Shown here in pieces: positions 1-8,256 of a stretch of DNA of 44,131 nucleotides. Below the pieces are notes generated by a model. The model was not told the origin of the DNA, ran no database searches, and saw only the letters and a program-made list of their open reading frames with translations. Source of the stretch: Photorhabdus bodei (GTDB taxonomy: Bacteria > Pseudomonadota > Gammaproteobacteria > Enterobacterales > Enterobacteriaceae); the NCBI RefSeq assembly GCF_003287735.1, contig NZ_NSCM01000042.1, positions 1 through 44,131 of the forward strand, in the 5' to 3' direction. Every line of letters begins with the position of its first letter. The stretch's first letter is position 1. The position numbers and the translations under genes are program-made.

Positions 1-134
1 TTAAAGGTTAAAGGTTAAAGGTTAAAGGTTAAAGGTTAAAGGTTAAAGGTTAAAGGTTAAAGGTTAAAGGTTAAAGGTTAAAGGTTAAAGGTTAAAGGTT
101 AAAGGTTAAAGGTTAAAGGTTAAAGGTTAAAGGT
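1..134. repeat. Heptamer tandem repeat (TTAAAGG)n
   Basis: Nineteen uninterrupted copies of TTAAAGG plus one base, beginning at the window edge, so the true array is longer. No copy carries a mismatch; the array ends where GGTT becomes GGTC. It is not inside an open reading frame. Such perfect arrays change length by slippage. Confidence 0.97.
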
Positions 135-1040
135 CAAAAACATAGGCGCTCCATTAATACCAGATTTAAAAAAGAGACAACGTGACTAAAAACGGTTTTA
201 TTTTCTGGCACGTTTAATGCGTTTATCAGCAATGCTAATCGTCTGTCTATTTTACATTTATCTAACCGACCTAACCATTTAAAAACACTAATATAAAAAG
301 ATTAAAGTTTTATATAAAAGACAGATTTAAATCAATAAATGCACTTTTCAGATAAATAGTAAATCGAATTTAATCGAAAGCTATTAAACATTAAAAGAGA
401 ATTAAAAAGAAAACAACGAGAAAAAGAATATAATCTAAATAAGTTCATATTAAAGTGTTTTCCCGTCGTTATTTTACGAAGAAAACCATGAAAAAAATAG
501 TAAAAAGATTAATTTGGCAAGATTTAAACCCTAAAAAAAGAGGGATTATCTTAAAAGAACATAAATGGGTATCTTTATATCATCAGACTATTTACTCATT
601 GATTTATGAAGATAAAACCATGATGATTAAACTTGAAAAAACAGACGTTTCTCCCCGAAAAAAGGACAAATAAAAAGGTGAATGGTTTTAATACCAAATT
701 TCTTTCCTAAAGCATAGAAGCTTTTATTTACCTGTTCGAGTTAATAGTTTCGTTTATTGGGGATAGTTGGGATAACAGAATTTAAAGCATTTATTTATCA
801 TTTTCACACTTAAATGCTCATTCCCATCTCGTCAGGTTAAATCACATTTGAGTGTGGGGCTTTATTCTATTACTCAGCTTTAAGCATTATAAAAACCCGA
901 GCCTAAAGGGCTTAAGTCTATAATGCTATCTCATCAGGGATTATTTTAGCCATTATGATGTAGGAATATAATGGCTGACGCGTTGCGCTTATACAACTTT
1001 TTGCTATTATGTAACCAATGCGGATTTTTTTTACACAACG
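135..1040. other. AT-rich spacer with no firm gene
   Basis: About 900 bases between the heptamer array and the YafU-like pseudogene. It is strongly AT-rich, with one short ORF (488-673) listed separately. I see no tRNA, no clear terminator and no recognisable coding remnant elsewhere in it. Confidence 0.5.
488..673 (+). CDS. Small basic hypothetical protein (doubtful)
   Basis: A possible 61-residue, lysine-rich protein beginning MKKIVKRLIWQDL. An upstream GTG at 455 would add 11 residues, but the ATG at 488 has the better, though weak, purine-rich leader (GAAGAAAACC). There is no signal peptide, membrane segment or family motif that I recognise. It lies alone in an AT-rich spacer, where lysine-rich chance ORFs are common. 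It may be a real orphan, the remnant of a longer gene, or noise. Confidence 0.25.
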   Translation: MKKIVKRLIWQDLNPKKRGIILKEHKWVSLYHQTIYSLIYEDKTMMIKLEKTDVSPRKKDK

Positions 1041-2019
1041 ATGTTATACTCAAATCGGAAACTCCGTCCGTTAAATACTAATGTGACGACTTTTGATTTT
1101 AAGAATATTAAAGGAAATTTCACAATGACACATAAAAGACACAGCCCCTCTTGGGAAGGCTATATGGGGGATTTTCTAAGAGGTAATGTTGGGATTAATC
1201 ATTTAAATCCCCAATATCAGTTCTTTGATGCTATTGGTCTTGAGAAACAGTTAAACGAGAATACAACGTATATTGCACTGCTATCCTTAGAGGAAGCGAA
1301 AGATGTTTTAGAGGATCTTGACTCTCCAAAACCAAAAAGCCCATTTATGAAGAAAGTGTTTTCGGTTGCCGATCCTATATCACCCTATGCAGGTAATATA
1401 CGTGATGCTTTCGACTTTATAAATGTAATAGGAGAATTTAAAAAATTAGGGATTAAAGCCACAGAGTATGTTGGCAAAGATATATTAAAATCTCAGGTCA
1501 TGCGGGGCTTAGAAAAATCATCACCGCTTCAAGATACAGCGCTTCTAACATGAAGATAATCTCTATGGGAATAGGGCAACAAGGAATAAATAGTGGCATA
1601 GTTAAGGGAGTTAAATTCAATATATTATTTTCCTCAGCCTATCGGGCGGTTGAATACATCTTTAAGGATGAATACACGCTGGCTGATTTCTTAGGAAATA
1701 TTTCAGTCTGGCTAAGGCGGCAGTGGCGGCTTTTACTTCTTGGGTTATTGGGGCTGTTCTCTCAGCTTTCTTTGTGGCTGGTGGTAGTGTAATTGCTGTG
1801 GCTGGTATTATGCTTCTCGTAGGTGTTGCAACTGTATATACACTTGATATAGTGGATAAAAAATTTAAAATCAGTGAAAGCGTGATTAATTTGATCAAAA
1901 AAGAAATAGAAAGAAAACCAAAAACGCCAGAAGCTAATTTCAATCAATTTCTTCATAACTGGGGTAACTTTGGCATCTATTTTTCGCAAGGATTTATTAA
2001 ACTAACCCCTGTCGATTAA
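1041..2019 (+). pseudogene. Frameshifted gene with YafU-like C-terminus
   Basis: Three overlapping frames read as one broken protein. Frame 1 (from 1041) covers SWEGYMGDFLRG to VMRGLEK. It loses phase at a run of five A near 1513; a sixth A would continue into ITASRYSASNMKIISMG in the next frame. The second frame runs to ADFLGNISV near 1708. There a four-base loss (GTCTGGCT where GTCGATATGGCT would give SVDMA) shifts into the third frame, which continues AKAAVAAFTSWVIGAV to the stop at 2019. From ADFLGN onward the restored order (short helix, two hydrophobic segments, then a basic tail) follows E. coli YafU, a small inner-membrane protein of unknown role. The N-terminal part is not recognised. 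In related bacteria similar long proteins may be secreted effectors, but that is inference. Sequencing error is the alternative explanation. Confidence 0.7.
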
Positions 2020-2044
2020 ATAGTTTTAAAAGGTACAATTACAT

Positions 2045-2077
2045 AATCTGAATTTCATATTTATATGAATTCAGATT
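2045..2077. terminator. AT-rich hairpin after the pseudogene
   Basis: AATCTGAATT pairs with AATTCAGATT around a short AT loop, 25 bases after the stop at 2019. It lies where a terminator would be expected, but the stem is AT-rich and the T-tract downstream is poor, so it may be only weakly active. Confidence 0.35.
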
Positions 2078-2114
2078 ACTCACTTTATTTTAAAACCTAT
2101 ATTAACGGAGTGTG

Positions 2115-2241
2115 TATACCTTATGGATTTCAAGATGCATCGCGGCGGCAAGGGAGCGAATCCCCGGGAGCATAGATAACGATGTGACCGGGGTGAGTGA
2201 GTGCAGCCAACAAAGAGGCAACTTGAAGGATGACAGGTATA
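2115..2241 (+). repeat. ERIC element, copy 1
   Basis: Full-length 127-bp enterobacterial repetitive intergenic consensus, from TATACC to GGTATA, with the internal signature GAATCCCCGGGAGCATAGAT and the end AACTTGAAGGATGACAGG. It is base-for-base identical to copy 2 at 41939, nearly 40 kb away, which suggests recent spread. ERICs are non-autonomous palindromic repeats that insert at TA and fold when transcribed. Confidence 0.95.
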
Positions 2242-2244
2242 TTT

Positions 2245-2282
2245 AAAAAACCCTTCACAGTAAACCGTTTAATATGAAGGGG
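2245..2282 (-). terminator. Rho-independent terminator of the nqr operon
   Basis: Read on the minus strand, CCCTTCA and TGAAGGG form a stem followed directly by TTTTTT. It lies about 125 bases beyond the stop of nqrM, the last gene of the nqr operon, so it is the likely transcript end. The 17-base loop is longer than ideal. Confidence 0.6.
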
Positions 2283-2405
2283 ATTTTATCAAACTGACAT
2301 CTCTGTTTTTTATTTGCTTTATCTTAAACTACGTGAAATCTCTCTAAAAGTTCGCTTTGCTCTCAATGAGTATTGAGGAAGGAGTATTACGCAGATTTGT
2401 TAAAC

Positions 2406-2633
2406 TCAGATAATCCGATGTTTCTCTAATTGAACCTGCCGCACAGCCTCACGAGCCATACGTCTCTTACGAGCATCACAAGGTTCCGGGCAGTCACATA
2501 TTTTCTCTACGCCAATACTGCTTAAACCACCACAGCTCCCTTGTATGCTTTTACGTTTAATCATATAGCCTAACGACATTCCCGCAAAAGCCAGCAGGAA
2601 GAAGACGAAGGCTGCAATAAATACTTTCAGCAT
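2406..2633 (-). CDS. nqrM: Na+-NQR maturation protein NqrM
   Basis: A 75-residue protein (DUF539 family) needed to build the iron centre of the Na+-translocating NADH:quinone reductase. One N-terminal membrane helix (LKVFIAAFVFFLLAFAGMSLGYMI) anchors it. A cysteine cluster follows (CGG, then CDCPEPC), as expected for iron delivery to NqrD/NqrE. The frame is open upstream, but the ATG at 2633 has a strong Shine-Dalgarno (AAGGGGAAGAAA) and gives the usual family length. It lies 13 bases after apbE at the end of the nqr operon, its standard place. Confidence 0.93.
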   Translation of the reverse strand: MLKVFIAAFVFFLLAFAGMSLGYMIKRKSIQGSCGGLSSIGVEKICDCPEPCDARKRRMAREAVRQVQLEKHRII

Positions 2634-2646
2634 TTTCTTCCCCTTC

Positions 2647-3675
2647 TCATTGATTTTTCTGTAAGTATGGCTCAAAGGCTTTATTGTAACGCTCTTCAAA
2701 ACCATTTTTCGTTTTTATGATCATAAAAACCGGGATACTCAGATTTTCTGCAACTTCCATCCCTTTTTCCGGCCCTAAAACATTCAGTCCAGTAGAAAGG
2801 CCATCAGCGCTCATACAAGCTGGAGCAATCACTGTAATAGAAACTAAATTATGAGAAATAGGGTTCCCCGTTTTTGGATCAATCGTATGTGAATAGCGCA
2901 CACCATCTTGTTCAAAGTAATTACGGTAATCACCAGAAGTCGCTATCGACATATTCCCAGGCATTATCACTTCCTGAGCATTTTGTGCCATGCCAGTATC
3001 AGATGGCTTTTCAATCGCAATCCGCCACGGCAGATCTTTACCATTATGGCCTGATGTACGGACTTCACCGCCAATATCAACCATATAATCCTTGATATTC
3101 TGCGATTCCAGATATTCAGCAATAACATCTACGCCATAACCTTTAGCGATAGATGATAAATCGATATACAGCTCTGGAACGGTTTTAATCAGGTTATTGC
3201 CTTCTACCACCAGTTTATCAATTCCAGTCCATTCACGGCGTTTTTCCAGTTCACTTGCAGAAGGTGCTTTCGTCACGTGCCCCTCAGGACCAAACCCCCA
3301 TAAATTAACCAATGGGCCAACCGTCACATCCAACGCGCCATCCGTCAATTTATTAATGTAGATCGCTTCTTTAACCACTTTGGCTGTCGCGGGCGATACC
3401 GGGAATGGCCGATCAATTTGACGGCTTTGATTAAAACGACTCAATTCAGAATCGGGGCGATATGTCGACATCTGGTCGTTAACCTCCTCCAGCAAACGAT
3501 CAATCTCTTTTTGCAGAGCTTCTGGCGAAGGTGCCGATGAACCCGTGACAAATTTAATGGAATAGTAAGTCCCCATTGTTTGCCCATGAATATTTTTCTG
3601 CTCCAGACCATCGCATGCCGCCAGCAGCAGTACTGCAAATATTAACGCTATCCAGCTACTTATCTTTTTACGCAC
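2647..3675 (-). CDS. apbE: FAD:protein FMN transferase ApbE
   Basis: A 342-residue lipoprotein that cuts FAD and attaches FMN through a phosphoester bond to a threonine of target proteins outside the cytoplasm. Residues 1-21 form a lipoprotein signal with lipobox LLAAC, so the mature protein is anchored by Cys21. The ApbE fold follows, with MGTYYSIKF, a central IAKGYGVD segment and the late HTIDPKTGNPI motif. It comes after nqrF and before nqrM. Its substrates here are surely NqrB and NqrC, both of which carry the SGAT acceptor motif. Confidence 0.96.
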   Translation of the reverse strand: MRKKISSWIALIFAVLLLAACDGLEQKNIHGQTMGTYYSIKFVTGSSAPSPEALQKEIDRLLEEVNDQMSTYRPDSELSRFNQSRQIDRPFPVSPATAKVVKEAIYINKLTDGALDVTVGPLVNLWGFGPEGHVTKAPSASELEKRREWTGIDKLVVEGNNLIKTVPELYIDLSSIAKGYGVDVIAEYLESQNIKDYMVDIGGEVRTSGHNGKDLPWRIAIEKPSDTGMAQNAQEVIMPGNMSIATSGDYRNYFEQDGVRYSHTIDPKTGNPISHNLVSITVIAPACMSADGLSTGLNVLGPEKGMEVAENLSIPVFMIIKTKNGFEERYNKAFEPYLQKNQ

Positions 3676-3701
3676 AGTTAATTACTCTTTCTGAATTGTT
3701 A

Positions 3702-3723
3702 GCGCCCACAAAATTGTGGGCGC
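3702..3723. promoter_or_regulatory. Intercistronic hairpin between nqrF and apbE
   Basis: GCGCCCACAA and TTGTGGGCGC form a perfect ten-base GC-rich inverted repeat around two A residues, in the 79-base gap between nqrF and apbE. It lacks a T-tract on the operon strand, so it is more likely an mRNA-stabilising or partial-termination hairpin than a full terminator. It could set apbE-nqrM expression below that of the structural subunits. Confidence 0.6.
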
Positions 3724-3754
3724 CAGTCATTAAAATCAAACTATTTATGGCCTA

Positions 3755-4981
3755 TCAGCCACCGAAATCATCCAACATGATGTTTTCATCCTCGACACCA
3801 AGATCTTTCAACATTTTGATCACCGCGGCATTCATAACCGGAGGCCCACACATGTAGAACTCACAATCTTCTGGAGCCGGATGATCCTTCAAATAATTCT
3901 CATACAGAACATTATGGATAAAGCCGGTGTGACCATCCCAGTTATCTTCCGGCAGTGCATCGGATAGAGCTACATTCCAGGTAAAGTTTTCATTTTCAGC
4001 CGCTAGCTGATCGAAATCCTCTGTATAGAACATTTCACGTTTAGAACGGGCACCATACCAGAAGCTAATCTTACGTTTGGAATTCAATCGATTAAGCTGA
4101 TCAAAGATATGAGAACGCATTGGCGCCATACCTGCGCCACCACCGATGAAGATCATTTCCGCATCAGTATCTTTTGCGAAAAATTCACCGAACGGACCAG
4201 AAATAGTCACTTTATCACCGGGTTTTAGTGACCAAATATAAGAAGACATAATTCCCGGAGGCGCTTCCGAATTTTTTGGCGGCGGCGTCGCAATACGAAC
4301 GTTAAGCATGATAATTCCGTGTTCTTCTGGGTAGTTTGCCATTGAGTAAGCACGAACTGTTGGCTCTTTCACCTCAGAAACAAAACGGAACAAATTAAAT
4401 TTATCCCAGTCCTCACGGTATTCTTTCGGCACATCATAATCCTCGTAACGAGCAATATGTGGCTGCGCTTCAATCTGGATATAACCACCTGCACGGAAAG
4501 GCACAACTTCCCCATCAGGGATCTTCAATTTTAGCTCTTTAATGAAAGTTGCTTTGTTATCGTTGGAGATAACTTCACATTCCCATTTCTTAACACCGAA
4601 TATCTCTTCCGGTAACTTAATTTTCAGGTCCTGTTTTACATTGACCTGACAAGCCAGACGACAACCCTCTTTCGCTTCACGTTTACTAATGTGAGAAAGT
4701 TCCGTTGGCAGAATATCGCCACCGCCATCTTTAATCTTTACGCGACACTGACCACAAGAGCCTCCACCACCACAAGCAGAAGAGACAAAAATCCCCTGGC
4801 TTGACAACATATTTAGCAATTTATCACCGGCAGGAGCGGTAAAGCTCTTTTCCGGATCACCATTAACTTCAACCCTAATATCCCCAGTGTTAACTAACTT
4901 TGATTTTGCGAACAAAATCAGCGCCGTCAGTACCAACACAATTAGGGTAAACATCACTACGCCTAAAATTATTATATCCAT
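3755..4981 (-). CDS. nqrF: Na+-NQR subunit F (NADH dehydrogenase, FAD and 2Fe-2S)
   Basis: A 408-residue entry subunit of the sodium-pumping NADH:quinone reductase. It oxidises NADH at the cytoplasmic face and passes electrons through FAD to a [2Fe-2S] cluster. One N-terminal membrane helix (residues 3-25) is followed by a plant-type ferredoxin domain. There the cluster cysteines are seen in SACGGGGSCGQC, with a fourth in GCRLAC. A ferredoxin-NADP reductase-like domain follows with RAYSMAN for FAD and the IGGGAGMAPMRS and YMCGPP motifs for NADH. Length and gene order are standard. It starts 15 bases after nqrE ends. Confidence 0.98.
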   Translation of the reverse strand: MDIIILGVVMFTLIVLVLTALILFAKSKLVNTGDIRVEVNGDPEKSFTAPAGDKLLNMLSSQGIFVSSACGGGGSCGQCRVKIKDGGGDILPTELSHISKREAKEGCRLACQVNVKQDLKIKLPEEIFGVKKWECEVISNDNKATFIKELKLKIPDGEVVPFRAGGYIQIEAQPHIARYEDYDVPKEYREDWDKFNLFRFVSEVKEPTVRAYSMANYPEEHGIIMLNVRIATPPPKNSEAPPGIMSSYIWSLKPGDKVTISGPFGEFFAKDTDAEMIFIGGGAGMAPMRSHIFDQLNRLNSKRKISFWYGARSKREMFYTEDFDQLAAENENFTWNVALSDALPEDNWDGHTGFIHNVLYENYLKDHPAPEDCEFYMCGPPVMNAAVIKMLKDLGVEDENIMLDDFGG

Positions 4982-4996
4982 GAACGCTTCTCGCCC

Positions 4997-5593
4997 TTAT
5001 AACTGCACACCAGAGAAGGACATAAAACCCAATGCCATCAAACCCGTAGTGACAAAGGTGATCCCCAATCCTTTCAGCCCTGCCGGAACATCAGCATATT
5101 TCATTTTTTCACGGATAGAAGCTAGCAGAACAATCGCCAACATCCAGCCTATACCTGAGCCAAAACCATATACAACGGATTCCGAAAAACTATAATCACG
5201 CTGCGCCATGAAAGAGACACCACCAAAAATTGCACAGTTAACGGTAATCAGTGGTAAAAAAATGCCGAGCGCGTTATAGAGTGAAGGGAAATAACGATCA
5301 AGGATCATTTCAAGAATCTGCACTAACGCAGCAATCACGCCAATAAATGTAATAAAGTTCAGGAAGCTGAGATCAACCCCTTCAACCAATGCACCGTCAC
5401 GCAATACCAAGTTATACACCAGGTTGTTGGCAGGAACAGAGATCCCCAAAACCACCGTGACGGCAATACCCAGACCAAACGCTGTTGTGACGTTTTTCGA
5501 TACGGCCAAAAAAGTGCACATACCGAGGAAGAAAGCCAACGCCATATTCTCAATAAAAACGGCGCGGACAAACAGGCTTATAAAATGTTCCAT
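4997..5593 (-). CDS. nqrE: Na+-NQR subunit E
   Basis: A 198-residue integral membrane subunit with six hydrophobic helices, beginning MEHFISLFVRAVFIENMALA. NqrE and NqrD are inverted homologues that form a pseudo-symmetric pair around an intramembrane iron centre. The conserved cysteines in FLGMCTF and ITVNCAIFGG are present. It lies between nqrD (eight-base gap) and nqrF in the canonical order. Confidence 0.97.
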   Translation of the reverse strand: MEHFISLFVRAVFIENMALAFFLGMCTFLAVSKNVTTAFGLGIAVTVVLGISVPANNLVYNLVLRDGALVEGVDLSFLNFITFIGVIAALVQILEMILDRYFPSLYNALGIFLPLITVNCAIFGGVSFMAQRDYSFSESVVYGFGSGIGWMLAIVLLASIREKMKYADVPAGLKGLGITFVTTGLMALGFMSFSGVQL

Positions 5594-5601
5594 GTTGTCA
5601 G

Positions 5602-6231
5602 TTACTCCTTCTCAACCTGCGCCGGTTTCAAAGTCCTCAGACCCCAAATCAGCATACCAATAATGAAAAACGCGCTAGGGGCTAACAGGAACAAACCATT
5701 AGGCTGATACCAACCGCCATTCTGTACCGACTCCATCACAGTAATTCCGAACAGTTTGCCGGAACCAAACAACTCACGCAGGAAACCAACCAGTACCAGA
5801 ATAACCCCGTAACCCAAACCATTACCGATACCATCCATAAAGCTCTCAATGGGTGGAGATTTCATGGCATAGGCTTCCGCACGTCCCATCACGATACAGT
5901 TAGTAATAATAAGGCCAACAAATACAGATAATTGCTTGGAAATTTCATAAGCATAAGCCTGTAAAATCTGATCTACCACGATAACCAGTGATGCAATAAT
6001 CGCCATCTGGACAATGATTCGCACACTGCCAGGAATGTAATGACGAATCAACGAGATAAAAAAGCTGGAAAAGGCAGTAACCAATGTTACCGCTATTGTC
6101 ATTACCAATGCCGTTTCCAGCTTGGTTGTTACCGCCAGCGCTGAGCAAATCCCCAGAACCTGCAATGCAATCGGGTTATTATCCAAGAGTGGCCCAAGAA
6201 GGACTCGCTTTATTTCTTTACTATCAGCCAT
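5602..6231 (-). CDS. nqrD: Na+-NQR subunit D
   Basis: A 209-residue integral membrane subunit of the sodium pump with six hydrophobic segments and the paired cysteine motifs LGICSALAV and IITNCIVMGRAEA that hold the iron centre together with NqrE. Its start overlaps the 3' end of nqrC by eight bases, indicating translational coupling. The start MADSKEIKRVLLGPLL is the family-typical one. Confidence 0.97.
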   Translation of the reverse strand: MADSKEIKRVLLGPLLDNNPIALQVLGICSALAVTTKLETALVMTIAVTLVTAFSSFFISLIRHYIPGSVRIIVQMAIIASLVIVVDQILQAYAYEISKQLSVFVGLIITNCIVMGRAEAYAMKSPPIESFMDGIGNGLGYGVILVLVGFLRELFGSGKLFGITVMESVQNGGWYQPNGLFLLAPSAFFIIGMLIWGLRTLKPAQVEKE

Positions 6232-7021
6232 CTTTCAACGCTCCTTCGCGTACTTTTTTCAGGAACGGACCAAAACCGTTATCCCCTAACCAGAAATTAA
6301 ACATATTCTGGACACCGGTAGAGGTAAGAGTCGCACCAGACAAACCATCAACACCATAAGGGTCATCGGCAGCAGCCCCGCCACGAACAATTTTGATCGC
6401 CGGATTGCCTTCATCGTTATACAGTTTTTTACCTATCCACTTTTTACGCCATTGTGGGTTATCCACTTCTCCCCCCAATCCCGGCGTTTCGCCATGTGAA
6501 TAATAAGTGATACCGCGAGCCGTTTTGCCGTCTACATCAACGGAGATAAAAGCATGCATGACAGACCACAGGCCAGAACCATAAACAGGCAGAACGATTT
6601 CGCGAGTTTTACCCTGTTCATTCTTCACCAAATAGACCTCGGCCATATTGGCGCGACGGCGAATTTTCGCCAAATCCTTTTCAGGTGGTAATGCAATACT
6701 GGTATCATCACTGCGCAACGCATCGTTCAGGTTAAACTTGCTCTGACTGCTTTCAAGCGTTGCCGTCTCCAGATTCAATAACTCAGTTTTAATGCGGCTT
6801 TTGAACGCTTCTTTAACCTCATCGGCACTCATCCGTGGATTGAGTAACCCCGCAACATCGAGGATATTACGCTGTTTATCCAGCAATTTTTGTTCCTGTT
6901 GCTGAGATTTCAGCCCTACGGCAGAACCTGCTACCACAATTGAGCAAACGAGACATAGCACAAAAACAACGATAAATGTTCTGCCAATGCTGTCATTATT
7001 TTTTGGTTTATCATTAGCCAC
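6224..7021 (-). CDS. nqrC: Na+-NQR subunit C (covalent FMN)
   Basis: A 265-residue subunit with an N-terminal membrane helix (about residues 14-36) and a large periplasmic FMN-binding domain. The flavinylation motif DGLSGATLTSTG is intact, with acceptor Thr231. ApbE, encoded four genes downstream, would attach FMN there. The flavin takes part in electron transfer towards NqrB. It overlaps both nqrB and nqrD by eight bases. Confidence 0.97.
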   Translation of the reverse strand: MANDKPKNNDSIGRTFIVVFVLCLVCSIVVAGSAVGLKSQQQEQKLLDKQRNILDVAGLLNPRMSADEVKEAFKSRIKTELLNLETATLESSQSKFNLNDALRSDDTSIALPPEKDLAKIRRRANMAEVYLVKNEQGKTREIVLPVYGSGLWSVMHAFISVDVDGKTARGITYYSHGETPGLGGEVDNPQWRKKWIGKKLYNDEGNPAIKIVRGGAAADDPYGVDGLSGATLTSTGVQNMFNFWLGDNGFGPFLKKVREGALKDG

Positions 7022-8252
7022 GGGCTTTTCTCCGCTTAATATTGGCCTGCACTACCAGATAATCAAACAATGGCGCAAACAGGTTCGCGAACAGAATCGC
7101 CAGCATCATACCTTCCGGGTATGCCGGGTTAACAACCCTGATCAGAACGCACATTACACCAATCAGAACGCCGTACCACCATTTACCTTTATCGGTAAAT
7201 GAAGCAGACACAGGATCGGTCGCCATAAAAATCATACCAAAAGCAAAACCCCCCAGAACCATATGCCAATACCATGGCATAGCAAACAGTGGGTTAGTAT
7301 CTGAACCGATAGCATTAAATAAGTAGGAAGCTGCAACCATACCTAACATCACCCCGGCGACAATGCGCCATGAAGCAATGCGGGTAAACAGGATAATTGC
7401 ACCACCGATGAAAATCATCAGCGTAGACACTTCACCGATAGAGCCAGGAATATTACCAATGAAAGCATCCATCCAGGTAACAGGCTGACCGGTAACGGTA
7501 TTCACTAATCCCTGACTACCACTAGCCGCCCATTGAGATAACGGGGTCGCCCCAGAGAAACCATCAGCCGCAGTCCATACCAAATCACCTGAAATCTGTG
7601 CAGGGTAAGCAAAGAATAGAAAAGCACGGCCAGCCAGTGCCGGATTCAGGAAGTTACGACCTGTACCACCAAATACTTCTTTCGCAATGACAACACCGAA
7701 TGTAATACCCAGCGCCGCCTGCCACAGAGGAATAGTTGGTGGAACAATCAACGCAAATAAAATAGAAGTAACGAAAAATCCTTCGTTAATTTCATGCTTG
7801 CGGATAAGGGCAAACAGCACTTCCCAGAAGCCGCCGACCACAAATACAACGATGTAAACGGGCAAAAAGTAAGTTGCACCAAGCAACATTTTACTGCCCC
7901 AACCCGCATCCAGTGTCAGTGACGCACCCAAAAACCGAGCAACACCATAGTGCCAGTCAGATGCCAAATGTTGTTGTAATTCTGCGCCACTGTATAAATG
8001 ATACAAAGCAGGGATTGCCTGCTGACCAACGTTATACATTCCCCAGAACATTGCCGGGAATACCGCCAGCCATACCATGATCATCATGCGCTTTAGATCG
8101 ATAGCATCACGGACATGGGCACGGCCAGAAGTTACTGTACCCGGTGTATAGAAAATCGTCGTTACCGCTTCATACAGCGGATAATATTTTTCTAATTTGC
8201 CCCCGGGTTCAAAGTGGCGCTCAATTTTTTCAAAATAGTTTTTCAGGCCCAT
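7014..8252 (-). CDS. nqrB: Na+-NQR subunit B (FMN, sodium channel)
   Basis: A 412-residue, roughly ten-helix membrane subunit that carries covalent FMN and riboflavin and forms the sodium path and quinone site. The acceptor motif SGATPLS places the flavinylated threonine at residue 236. The frame is open seven codons further, but the ATG at 8252 is preferred. It gives the family N-terminus MGLKNYFEKIERHF, has a strong Shine-Dalgarno (AGGAAGG) and avoids overlapping nqrA. Confidence 0.97.
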   Translation of the reverse strand: MGLKNYFEKIERHFEPGGKLEKYYPLYEAVTTIFYTPGTVTSGRAHVRDAIDLKRMMIMVWLAVFPAMFWGMYNVGQQAIPALYHLYSGAELQQHLASDWHYGVARFLGASLTLDAGWGSKMLLGATYFLPVYIVVFVVGGFWEVLFALIRKHEINEGFFVTSILFALIVPPTIPLWQAALGITFGVVIAKEVFGGTGRNFLNPALAGRAFLFFAYPAQISGDLVWTAADGFSGATPLSQWAASGSQGLVNTVTGQPVTWMDAFIGNIPGSIGEVSTLMIFIGGAIILFTRIASWRIVAGVMLGMVAASYLFNAIGSDTNPLFAMPWYWHMVLGGFAFGMIFMATDPVSASFTDKGKWWYGVLIGVMCVLIRVVNPAYPEGMMLAILFANLFAPLFDYLVVQANIKRRKARG

Positions 8253-8256
8253 GAAA

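Noticed and set aside
1..134. CRISPR array
   Set aside because: Units are 7 bp and directly adjacent, with no spacers between them and no cas genes in the window.
2115..2241. Small RNA gene or attachment site
   Set aside because: The sequence is a full ERIC repeat found again at 41939 and 42714, which explains its palindromic structure.
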